Assembly (NCBI GenBank): GCA_964557285.1 | Contig: CAZKZS010000296.1 | Span: 1 to 6,416 of the forward strand | Source: SB15 sp964557285 | Lineage (GTDB): Bacteria; Chloroflexota; Anaerolineae; Aggregatilineales; J027 | Reading direction: 5' to 3' | Length of the DNA: 6,416 nucleotides | Shown here: positions 1 through 5,926 of the stretch, in pieces | Position numbering within the stretch: position 1 is the stretch's first letter | Layout: the number at the start of each line of letters is the position of its first letter | Notes under the pieces: model-generated | Databases searched by the model: none | The model's input: only the letters and a program-made list of their open reading frames with translations | Told to the model about the DNA's origin: nothing | Translations under genes and position numbers: made by a program

Positions 1-1
1 C

Positions 2-100
2 ACCCGCCAATCTCTTGTTGGAAAAGGTCGGGAGCAGGTCAGACTGTTCACCTGGCAGCAGGCCGCAGAACAGACCCTTGAAGCGCTGGAGGCCGTTTGA
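2..100 (+). CDS. C-terminal end of a probable GT4-type glycosyltransferase (partial, 5' end outside window)
   Basis: The open frame enters from the left edge and gives 32 residues before a TGA at 98-100. The tail contains FTWQQAAEQTLEALEAV, which resembles the closing helix of GT4 glycosyltransferases, where an F-[ST]-W-x-x-[AT]-A-x-x-T-L pattern is typical. The complete GT4 gene downstream ends in the same way (FSWDRAARETLAVYEDL), so the two are probably distant paralogs. The stop overlaps the TTG start of the next gene (TTGA at 97-100), which implies co-translation in a polysaccharide operon. The catalytic region is outside the window, so donor and acceptor cannot be judged. The family call rests on the tail only. 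Confidence 0.6.
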   Translation, partial: TRQSLVGKGREQVRLFTWQQAAEQTLEALEAV

Positions 101-852
101 CTCGCCTGCTTGGAGTTCCCGTTCACCCAACCACCTTTGAAGGGATGCTTCAAACGATTGGCGCGTGGGTGAAAAAAGGGGAAAGGCTGCATCAAATTTG
201 CACGGTGAATCCTGAATTTATCATGCAGGCACAGCAAAATCCCCTGTTTTATGAAGTGTTGCAGCACGCCGACCTATGTATACCGGATGGATGGGGGGTT
301 GTCTGGGCGCTGCGCTGGCATGGAGTCCATGTGCCGGAACGAGTGACGGGTTCGGATGGTGTGCCGATGATTGCAGAACGCGCCGCTCAAGAAGGCTGGC
401 GGCTCTTTTTATTGGGTGCGGGGCCGGGCATCGCGCAAAAAGCCGCCGAAATCTTGTGCCGGAAACATCCTGCCCTGCAAATTGTAGGCACTTACGCAGG
501 CAACCCGCATCCAGAAGAGGCCGATACGATTCTGAATCTCATCAACGCTGCCCAGCCGGATATTTTGCTGGTGGCTTACGGAGCGCCAAAACAGGACATC
601 TGGATTTATCAGCACCAACAGGAACTTAAAGTTAAAGTAGCAATGGGCATCGGTGGCACACTGGATTTTATTACAGGGACGATCCCACGCGCCCCGATGT
701 TTTTCCGTCGCTTCGGGTTAGAATGGCTTTACCGTCTGTATTTGCAGCCGTCACGCTGGCGGCGTATGCTGCGGCTGCCCGTTTTTGCATTTTACGCGCT
801 GCGCTATGGCGAACATCCACCCGGAAAGAAACCTCATGGCGCTCACGATTGA
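97..852 (+). CDS. WecG/TagA/CpsF family glycosyltransferase (GT26), 251 aa
   Basis: GT26 enzymes transfer a sugar (for example ManNAc or ManNAcA) from a nucleotide donor to an undecaprenyl-diphosphate-linked sugar at the inner face of the membrane. They act early in building teichoic acid linkers, enterobacterial common antigen or capsule. The whole family signature is visible: LLGVPV at 4-9, TVNPEF at 36-41, IPDGWGVVWA at 62-71, ERVTGSD at 81-87, LFLLGAGPG at 103-111, GAPKQD at 162-167, and GIGGTLDF then RAPMFFRRFGLEWLYRL at 184-214. T36, N38, D64, R82 and Q166 match the conserved pocket of TagA, where the Asp is the proposed catalytic base. The Arg-rich C-terminal segment (R198-R226) fits the appendage that contacts the membrane and lipid substrate. 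Length is normal. The TTG start is the first in-frame start after a TGA at 79-81 and has GGAGG at 88-92, 4 bases upstream. The exact donor sugar cannot be read from sequence. Confidence 0.93.
   Translation: MTRLLGVPVHPTTFEGMLQTIGAWVKKGERLHQICTVNPEFIMQAQQNPLFYEVLQHADLCIPDGWGVVWALRWHGVHVPERVTGSDGVPMIAERAAQEGWRLFLLGAGPGIAQKAAEILCRKHPALQIVGTYAGNPHPEEADTILNLINAAQPDILLVAYGAPKQDIWIYQHQQELKVKVAMGIGGTLDFITGTIPRAPMFFRRFGLEWLYRLYLQPSRWRRMLRLPVFAFYALRYGEHPPGKKPHGAHD
823..828 (+). promoter_or_regulatory. Ribosome binding site that decides the GT4 start
   Basis: GGAAAG lies 7 bases before the ATG at 836, inside the end of the GT26 gene. Two upstream in-frame ATGs (785 and 806) would add 17 or 10 residues with no family match. 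The protein from 836 begins at once with the usual GT4 first strand (MALTIDIS), so 836 is preferred. Confidence 0.6.
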
Positions 853-1960
853 TATTTCTGCGGGGGTTAACGTCCCTGCTGGACTGGGGCGGTATGCCCG
901 TTCGCTGGTCAAAGCCATGCTGCCCTATGAGCAGCCGCAGCTTTTTTATAACTCTATTCCCGGACGCACCCAGCTTATTCCTGAATTCAGTCACCTGACC
1001 CATTATAAGGTGGATATGGGATACAAACGCTGGCGCATGGCAGTCTGGTTGGGGCAGCTCACCCATCGTTCGTTTAACCATTATGTACCGGAGACGGCGA
1101 TTTTCCACGCGACAGAACACCTGCTAATGCCCCTGCGGGATGTCAAAACCGTGTTAACCGTCCACGATTTGATTTTTAAGCTGTTTCCAGCGCATCATAA
1201 GCGGCTCAACTACTGGTTTTTAAATGCGGCGATGCCACTTTTTGTCAGGCGGGCAGATGCGGTTATTGCCATATCGGAATCAACTAAAAATGACCTGATG
1301 ACCTATTACCATACGCCGCCGGAAAAAATCACAGTGGTGTATGAAGCCGCCGACTCACATTTTAAACCTCAGACCAGCGCCGCTATAGAAAGTGTCAAAC
1401 GCCGCTATCAACTTCCAGATGATTATATCGTGGTGGTCGGAACGATTGAGCCGCGCAAAAATTATACCCGTCTGGTGGAAGCGCTGCTCGAAGTGCGGAA
1501 AAAATATCGCAATCTGTGTCTGGTGGTCGTTGGCAGTAAAGGCTGGTTATACGAGCCATTTTTCAAACGGCTGGAAGCGCTGGATGCATTTGAGTGGGTC
1601 ATTTTCCCCGGTTATATTCCCGACGCCGATTTGCCTGCGGTGTACGCGGGTGCAAAACTGGCCGCTATGCCCTCCGTTTATGAAGGATTTGGCCTGCCCA
1701 TTTTAGAAGCCATGGCCTGCGGCACGGCAGTGGTATGCAGTGGCGGTACATCCAGTTTGCCGGAACTGGGTGGTAAAACCGCCGTGTATTTTGACCCCTA
1801 TGATGTCGGCCATATGGCGGCGGTGCTTCTGAAAGTGCTGGATGAGGATGACCGACGGCGGGAGATGGCACTGGCAGGGCCAGCACGGGCAGCCGAATTT
1901 TCATGGGATCGTGCCGCGCGCGAAACGTTAGCCGTTTATGAAGATTTGTTCACTCGTTAG
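836..1960 (+). CDS. GT4-family glycosyltransferase, 374 aa
   Basis: This is a retaining GT-B fold glycosyltransferase, probably cytosolic and peripheral to the membrane, that adds a sugar from a nucleotide donor to a lipid-linked surface glycan. The N-terminal domain has the Gly-rich acceptor loop GLGRY at 16-20, HDL at 110-112 and an AISES segment. The C-terminal donor domain opens with VVGTIEPRKN (E205, R207 and K208 in the usual phosphate-binding position). It then has LVVVGSKG, PGYIPDADL and the diagnostic E-x7-E motif EGFGLPILE (E283 and E291), followed by AMACGTAVV. It closes with FSWDRAARETLAVYEDL. Length is normal for the family. It overlaps the GT26 gene by 17 bases, so both are likely made from one message with the partial GT4 gene upstream. 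Its 3' end overlaps the convergent membrane gene by 11 bases. The best guess is a mannosyl- or similar hexosyltransferase, but the sugar cannot be fixed from sequence. Confidence 0.93.
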   Translation: MALTIDISAGVNVPAGLGRYARSLVKAMLPYEQPQLFYNSIPGRTQLIPEFSHLTHYKVDMGYKRWRMAVWLGQLTHRSFNHYVPETAIFHATEHLLMPLRDVKTVLTVHDLIFKLFPAHHKRLNYWFLNAAMPLFVRRADAVIAISESTKNDLMTYYHTPPEKITVVYEAADSHFKPQTSAAIESVKRRYQLPDDYIVVVGTIEPRKNYTRLVEALLEVRKKYRNLCLVVVGSKGWLYEPFFKRLEALDAFEWVIFPGYIPDADLPAVYAGAKLAAMPSVYEGFGLPILEAMACGTAVVCSGGTSSLPELGGKTAVYFDPYDVGHMAAVLLKVLDEDDRRREMALAGPARAAEFSWDRAARETLAVYEDLFTR

Positions 1961-4196
1961 GGTTATTCAGGTAATACTCATCTTTCGGAAACAAATCGGT
2001 ATTAATGTCACTTTTGTCACGCGGCATATCGGGCGTCCAGCGCTGCGGTTCGGCCTGAAGCCAGGGCATGAGGCTTTCAGCATCCACACCCGCAGCCGCA
2101 AGATAGGCTTTCACTTCCGGCGATTGAATTTTTTCCAGCAGCGCCGCCGAATCAAAAGGAATCGGGTCGTTGCTGCCCAGCAAAATGGTATTTCCCACAT
2201 TCACTACATAGGGAAAAACACTCACAAAGGTATTTTCTACACGCTGCGTCGCCCGCCACTGCGACATGATTCCGCCTTCGCGCAGTTTGGAACGTGCCAT
2301 TTCAAAAAACTCACGTGAATACAGCAGCCCACTATGGGAGGCATAGGGCAAAATGGCGTCGGCTTCAATAATATCAAATTCGGTATCGCTGAGGGCGAGT
2401 TCGCGCCGCCCATCCCCAATCACAATTTCATAACGCGGGTCAGTGAGGAGACTTGTAATGGGGATAGAACCAGCATCCTGATTGTATTCCTCAAGCACAT
2501 CAATTTCAGAACCGATAATTTCTACAGCGACAATACGTTCAATTTCAGGATTCACGCCTACGCTGTAGGGTGTTCCCGTTGAACCAATGCCAATCACCAG
2601 CACATTTTTGGGGTCAGGATGCACCAGCGCGGGCAGACTTCCCAAAAAGCTGTGTACCTGCCCAATCGGAATCCCGCCCTGAAACGTACCGTTCGCGTAA
2701 ATGCCAACCCCGTTATCAATTTCCTGAAGCGCGGCTACGCCCGTCGAATCCTCAGAGACAATAAAAAGTTCCCTCGCATCATGGAGATTTGCCCATAACT
2801 TTGTGCCGGAAGGAAACCCAATCACTGCCGCTAGCAGTCCGGCGGATAAAAATCCACTCGCATAAAAGGTGCGGCGACGGGTCAATTTGAAATTTTCGGC
2901 CATCAAAACCAGCACAAAAATCAGCCCCAACAGCGCGATAAGCCGCAGAGAATCCGCCGTGCCTAAAAAGTGCAGTAGAATCGTTCCGGTGACAATGCCG
3001 CCCAGGGAATTGCCCAGAATGTTAGCAACATCCACCAGCCCCACACGCTGCCCAACCAGATGAGCATCCGTCTGCACGGCTTTCTGCACGATGGGAAAAT
3101 AAAAGCCAATCAGGAAGGCGGGCGGCAGCATAATGATCGACGGAATGACCAGATACACAAACCATGTTAGCAGGTTGTCCTCAATGACCATTTCGATTTG
3201 AGAGCCAGCCGTCCCCACATATTCCCGCAGGGGGTCAAGGCTGGGGTCAATCATCACCAGCCAGATAGAAAATACGGCATACAGCGCCACAAGCCCCTGA
3301 ATCCACAGAAATACGCGGCGCGGATTCTGAATCCGATGCACGAACCGCGCCCCGACTAAACTGCCCAGCGCATCCCCGACCAGAAAGAAAAACAGCAGAT
3401 GAGCAAACGTATAGGCATTGGAATGGAGGGTGACATCCAGAATCCGAAACCAGAGGATTTCCAGGGAGATCACGATGAAGCCGGAAACAAAAACCAGAAA
3501 ACACCACATCCAGATGGTGCGCGGCACGCGGCGGATATGAAAATACAGGTCAACGCTGGCTTTAGTTTTGTCGTCATCCGGGAATTGGCGTGCGACGGTT
3601 AAAGCGGTTAACCCGACAAAGGCGCTTAATCCTGCCCCGATATATACCGCCCCCTCATACCCAAACGAGCCGATGAGTATCCAGCCGGAAATCACTGTAC
3701 CGACTCCCGCCCCCAGTGTATTGACCCCGTACAGCCAGGTAATTAAACGGGCAGCGTTGTCTACCGTTCGCACCACAGCTTTGGAAAGCAGCGGCAGGGA
3801 CAGCCCCATCAGCGCGGTTGGAAAAAGCAGGCTGATAAACACAATCACCAGCAGCACAACAGGCGAGCGTGCCAGCGTATTCAGCTCAAGAAACAGCAGG
3901 TCGTAGTACAAAAAACGGCTCAACACCGCAAAAGCAGCAATCCCCAGATTACACAAACCATAAATCTGAACGGCGCGGCGGCTGGTCAAACGGTCAGCAT
4001 AGGTTGTCCCAAGCAGGCTTCCCACTCCCAAACCGGCTAAATAAGCGCTGGTGACAATGGTGACTGACCGCACATCCGAGCCGGAAAACAGTCCCAGCAT
4101 ACGCTGCCAGACCACCTGATACAACAACGCGCTGAAGCCGGAAAGAAAAAAAACGCTGACCAGCACATTGACCACCCCACGCCGAATTGAATCCAT
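1950..4196 (-). CDS. Multi-spanning membrane protein fused to a spermidine-synthase-like domain, 748 aa
   Basis: Residues 1-460 hold about 12-13 hydrophobic segments (roughly 8-29, 45-67, 76-97, 113-137, 154-175, 180-202, 229-250, 261-283, 295-316, 343-368, 390-411, 416-434, 444-461). Residues 478-650 resemble spermidine synthase. There is a beta-hairpin part (IYANGTFQGG, 499-508), a nucleotide loop GIGSTG at 536-541, VEI at 558-560, GDG at 594-596, and FDIIEADAILP followed by LYSREFF (625-631). Bacteria often carry such fused proteins, commonly annotated as fused MFS/spermidine synthase, with no proven activity. The catalytic Asp of the DxxDP motif aligns with D613, but the second Asp is L616. 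The Asp of the GGGDGG loop aligns with S539. Aminopropyl transfer to putrescine is therefore uncertain. Start: ATG at 4196 with AAGGA 6 bases upstream and a likely promoter behind it. The gene is monocistronic here and converges on the GT4 gene. A run of eight T residues lies in codons 15-18. Confidence 0.88.
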   Translation of the reverse strand: MDSIRRGVVNVLVSVFFLSGFSALLYQVVWQRMLGLFSGSDVRSVTIVTSAYLAGLGVGSLLGTTYADRLTSRRAVQIYGLCNLGIAAFAVLSRFLYYDLLFLELNTLARSPVVLLVIVFISLLFPTALMGLSLPLLSKAVVRTVDNAARLITWLYGVNTLGAGVGTVISGWILIGSFGYEGAVYIGAGLSAFVGLTALTVARQFPDDDKTKASVDLYFHIRRVPRTIWMWCFLVFVSGFIVISLEILWFRILDVTLHSNAYTFAHLLFFFLVGDALGSLVGARFVHRIQNPRRVFLWIQGLVALYAVFSIWLVMIDPSLDPLREYVGTAGSQIEMVIEDNLLTWFVYLVIPSIIMLPPAFLIGFYFPIVQKAVQTDAHLVGQRVGLVDVANILGNSLGGIVTGTILLHFLGTADSLRLIALLGLIFVLVLMAENFKLTRRRTFYASGFLSAGLLAAVIGFPSGTKLWANLHDARELFIVSEDSTGVAALQEIDNGVGIYANGTFQGGIPIGQVHSFLGSLPALVHPDPKNVLVIGIGSTGTPYSVGVNPEIERIVAVEIIGSEIDVLEEYNQDAGSIPITSLLTDPRYEIVIGDGRRELALSDTEFDIIEADAILPYASHSGLLYSREFFEMARSKLREGGIMSQWRATQRVENTFVSVFPYVVNVGNTILLGSNDPIPFDSAALLEKIQSPEVKAYLAAAGVDAESLMPWLQAEPQRWTPDMPRDKSDINTDLFPKDEYYLNNPNE

Positions 4197-4223
4197 TGTC
4201 TGTCCTTATCCACGTCGGCAGGT

Positions 4224-4251
4224 ATCATACACGCTCATGTTGAAAAGACAA
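4224..4251 (-). promoter_or_regulatory. Probable sigma-70 promoter for the membrane/spermidine-synthase-like gene
   Basis: Read on the minus strand, TTGTCT (4251-4246, 4 of 6 to consensus) is followed by a 16-base spacer and TATGAT (4229-4224, 5 of 6). Transcription would start near 4217, giving a leader of about 20 bases that includes the AAGGA site at 4207-4203 before the ATG. Position and spacing fit well, but this is a visual match only. Confidence 0.5.
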
Positions 4252-4282
4252 TCAGAAATTGAGCGAGTTTGTTAATGGGGGC

Positions 4283-4311
4283 TTGCCAAAGCGCAAGAGG
4301 GACTTTATGCT
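4283..4311 (+). promoter_or_regulatory. Probable sigma-70 promoter for the GNAT-TPR operon
   Basis: TTGCCA (4283-4288, 5 of 6 to consensus), a 17-base spacer and TATGCT (4306-4311, 4 of 6) form a good vegetative promoter pointing at the GNAT gene. Initiation would fall near 4318, leaving a leader of about 150 bases that contains the terminator-like hairpin at 4417-4451. A short inverted repeat, CTTGC/GCAAG at 4282-4286 and 4293-4297, overlaps the -35 element and could be an operator, though five base pairs is weak evidence. Confidence 0.45.
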
Positions 4312-4317
4312 TTAAAA

Positions 4318-4413
4318 ATGGACTGTGAAACTTCTGTGATGATGACATTTTTGTTGGGTTATCCATCCACCCGTCAATACCCCCTGCCTGTTTCCAGCAT
4401 CATTATTAGCTAA
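4318..4413 (+). other. Possible 31-codon leader ORF upstream of the terminator-like hairpin (doubtful)
   Basis: An ATG at 4318 opens 31 codons ending in TAA at 4411-4413, four bases before the hairpin stem. The predicted peptide (starting MDCETSVMMTFLLGYP) has no family match I recognise. No proper ribosome site precedes it: AGAGGGA at 4296-4302 is 15 bases away and lies upstream of the predicted transcript start. It would have to be leaderless. There is no run of a single amino acid codon of the kind seen in classical attenuators. It may be chance; it is listed because of its position between the promoter and the hairpin. Confidence 0.15.
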
Positions 4414-4416
4414 TTC

Positions 4417-4451
4417 AACGCTCTGAACAGTTCCATGTGCAGAGCGTTTTT
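4417..4451 (+). terminator. Intrinsic terminator-like hairpin in the GNAT gene leader
   Basis: AACGCTCTG (4417-4425) pairs perfectly with CAGAGCGTT (4440-4448) across a 14-base loop. A T run extends from 4447 to 4451 and the following bases are also T-rich (TGTTGTT). The orientation is plus only, because the opposite side lacks a matching T tract. No recognised plus-strand gene ends upstream of it, so it is either an attenuator in the leader of the GNAT operon or the end of a short transcript. A smaller palindrome, GAACAGTTC (4425-4433), lies partly within the loop. Confidence 0.6.
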
Positions 4452-4457
4452 GTTGTT

Positions 4458-4462
4458 AGGAG
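4458..4462 (+). promoter_or_regulatory. Ribosome binding site that decides the GNAT start
   Basis: AGGAG lies 5 bases before the ATG at 4468. An in-frame ATG at 4435 sits inside the hairpin loop and has no such site. Translation from 4468 gives the usual GNAT opening (MGFTVRPANTSD), so the shorter protein is preferred. Confidence 0.75.
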
Positions 4463-4467
4463 TAACA

Positions 4468-4929
4468 ATGGGTTTTACTGTGCGTCCGGCCAATACCAGT
4501 GATATAGATGAACTGCAACGTTTGTGGAAAGAACGGAGTGAAGTGTATATCAAAGACCCGCGCATCAAAATGACGGCGGAAACGTGGTGCCAGGCCGTCT
4601 TAACATGGCTGCTGCGTGAGGATGTGCGGGTGCTGGTCGCTGACCGGAACGGACAGTTAATCGGATATATTGTCGGTTGGGCGCGGGAAAATTTTCCTGG
4701 TTTGACCCCTGCTCACTACGGGCTGGTCAGCGAAATGAGCGTTGATGGACATTGTAAACAGGGCGGCGTGGGAACGGCGCTGCTGGCGGAATTAAAAAAC
4801 TGGTTCAAAAGCAAAAATTTAACGAACGTGGAAATCCGTGTGCCGCATTTACAGGCAATTGAACAGGCCTTCTGGCGGGCAAGCGGCGCATCGGATTATT
4901 ACGACCATATGTGGTACAGGTTGGAGTGA
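4468..4929 (+). CDS. GNAT-family N-acetyltransferase, 153 aa
   Basis: GNAT enzymes move an acetyl group from acetyl-CoA to an amine on a small molecule or protein. The first strand and helix are visible as FTVRPANTSDIDELQRLW (3-20). Strands beta2-beta3 follow (VLVADRNGQLIGYIVGW, 55-71). Motif A runs from VSEMSVD (87-93) into the acetyl-CoA pyrophosphate loop KQGGVG (97-102) and the helix after it. The closing segment NVEIRV...AFWRASGASDYYDHMWYRLE matches the GNAT end, where a residue outside the enzyme core often contacts the substrate. The usual Arg or Gln at the loop start is Lys97, a mild change. Length is normal. The gene is the first of an operon: the next gene starts one base after its stop. 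The substrate is unknown, and the neighbours do not point to one. Confidence 0.88.
   Translation: MGFTVRPANTSDIDELQRLWKERSEVYIKDPRIKMTAETWCQAVLTWLLREDVRVLVADRNGQLIGYIVGWARENFPGLTPAHYGLVSEMSVDGHCKQGGVGTALLAELKNWFKSKNLTNVEIRVPHLQAIEQAFWRASGASDYYDHMWYRLE
4923..4926 (+). promoter_or_regulatory. Ribosome binding site that decides the GTG start of the first TPR gene
   Basis: GGAG at the end of the GNAT gene lies 4 bases before the GTG at 4931. The reading frame is open further upstream to an ATG at 4838, but that extension lies wholly inside the GNAT gene and has no plausible domain content. GTG at 4931 gives a short basic N-terminus followed directly by a membrane segment. Confidence 0.6.
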
Positions 4930-4930
4930 C

Positions 4931-5926
4931 GTGTTACGTGAACTGGAACGCTGGTTAGGGCGGCAGAATTTCCGGCTGCTGGTCGGGCTGCTGGTGGCAA
5001 CCGGCCTCGCCAGCCTGATTTTGCAAATCGCCTTTCCTGACGAGTCATGGTCGCTGACTTTGCAGACTGGACTGGTGCTGGTTTTTGTTGGCGCGGCAGT
5101 CTGGATTGTGGGCAGTCGGGTATCACCGGAAACCCGCCGCCGTATGTTGATTACCGTGCTGCCCGCGATGGGCGCGGTAGCGCTTGGACTGATTATATCG
5201 GATATGCTGCGGCTGTTTTTAGGGGCGGCACTCGGCTGGCTGCTGACGGCCCAACTGCTCATGCGGAACACCGAAAAACGCGAATACAAACTGGCGATTC
5301 GAGCCATGCGGCAAAAGGACTATCCAAAGGCAATTGAAACGATGAGTCATCTCATCAAACAGGAAGCCCATGTGCCGGAACATTACCAGTTTCGCGCTCA
5401 ACTTTACCGCCTGAACAACGATTTAAAGCGGGCAAGGCGTGACTATGAAAAAATCGTCGAACTCACACCAGAAACCGGAATTGGGCAAAATGGGCTAGCA
5501 GAACTGAGTCTGCAAATGGGCGATTTAGAGGCAGCACGGCACTGGGGGCAGCAAGCCTATGAACGCGCACCGGAAGATTGGGTGTCCCTGTATAACCTGG
5601 GCATGGTGGCCGAACGCCAGCATGATGATGATGCCGCCATCGCCTACTTAACGCGGGCGATTGAGATGAAACTGCCAGACAGCCGTTACCGTCTGCTGAC
5701 CAAATTCTGGCTGACACGGGCATACTTCCGGCAGGGAAATATGGAAAAAATGCAGGAAAGCCTGCATGACCTGAAAAAGGAAAAAGCAGGGCTGCGGGAT
5801 TGGAAAATCATCCTGGAAAGTGATGAGGCTGCCGCGACCATTCGGGAACTGCTGGCGGAGGATATTCAGCAGGCAGAAGCGCTTATCAACGGAGACTCGT
5901 ATACCCATGTCTTTGCTGCTGCGTGA
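4931..5926 (+). CDS. Membrane-anchored TPR protein, 331 aa
   Basis: The N-terminal third is hydrophobic, with segments near 14-33, 43-62, 72-90 and 93-111, so about four membrane spans. The remainder is a TPR array, a helical scaffold for protein contacts. Approximate repeats are 119-150 (AMRQKDYPKAIETM), 152-183 (LYRLNNDLKRARRDYEKIV), 186-217 (LAELSLQMGDLEAARHW) and 218-250 (LGMVAERQHDDDAAIAYLTRAI). A weaker one follows near 253-285 (AYFRQGNMEKMQESL). The spacing and the small-residue/Asp/Ala pattern are typical of TPR. With an even number of spans the repeats would lie on the same side as the basic N-terminus, probably the cytoplasm. There is no enzymatic motif. The gene sits one base after the GNAT stop and overlaps the next TPR gene by 20 bases, so all three are probably co-expressed. 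Function is unknown; a scaffold or assembly role is inference. Confidence 0.8.
   Translation: MLRELERWLGRQNFRLLVGLLVATGLASLILQIAFPDESWSLTLQTGLVLVFVGAAVWIVGSRVSPETRRRMLITVLPAMGAVALGLIISDMLRLFLGAALGWLLTAQLLMRNTEKREYKLAIRAMRQKDYPKAIETMSHLIKQEAHVPEHYQFRAQLYRLNNDLKRARRDYEKIVELTPETGIGQNGLAELSLQMGDLEAARHWGQQAYERAPEDWVSLYNLGMVAERQHDDDAAIAYLTRAIEMKLPDSRYRLLTKFWLTRAYFRQGNMEKMQESLHDLKKEKAGLRDWKIILESDEAAATIRELLAEDIQQAEALINGDSYTHVFAAA

Noticed and set aside
785..835. In-frame ATGs at 785 and 806 as starts for the GT4 gene
   Set aside because: They add 17 or 10 residues with no family similarity, while ATG 836 has a ribosome site and opens directly on the first strand of the GT4 fold.
671..1120. A 149-residue open frame on the minus strand
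   Set aside because: It lies antisense across the GT26-GT4 junction, both of which show full family motifs, and its own product has no recognisable domain.
3568..3906. A 112-residue open frame on the plus strand
   Set aside because: It is antisense to the membrane segments of the fused protein; its Ser/Thr/Pro-rich composition is what the complement of hydrophobic codons gives.
4275..4328. A 17-codon ORF starting at 4275
   Set aside because: It begins upstream of the predicted promoter's transcription start, lacks a ribosome site and runs through the promoter elements.
4435..4467. ATG at 4435 as the start of the GNAT protein
   Set aside because: It lies in the loop of the terminator-like hairpin with no ribosome site, and the 11 extra residues are not GNAT-like.
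4838..4930. ATG at 4838 as the start of the first TPR protein
   Set aside because: The extension is entirely inside the GNAT gene and has no domain features. GTG 4931 with GGAG upstream is better placed.
4849..5307. A 152-residue open frame on the minus strand
   Set aside because: It is antisense to the GNAT and TPR genes and is low-complexity Ser/Arg/Pro-rich, as expected of a shadow frame.
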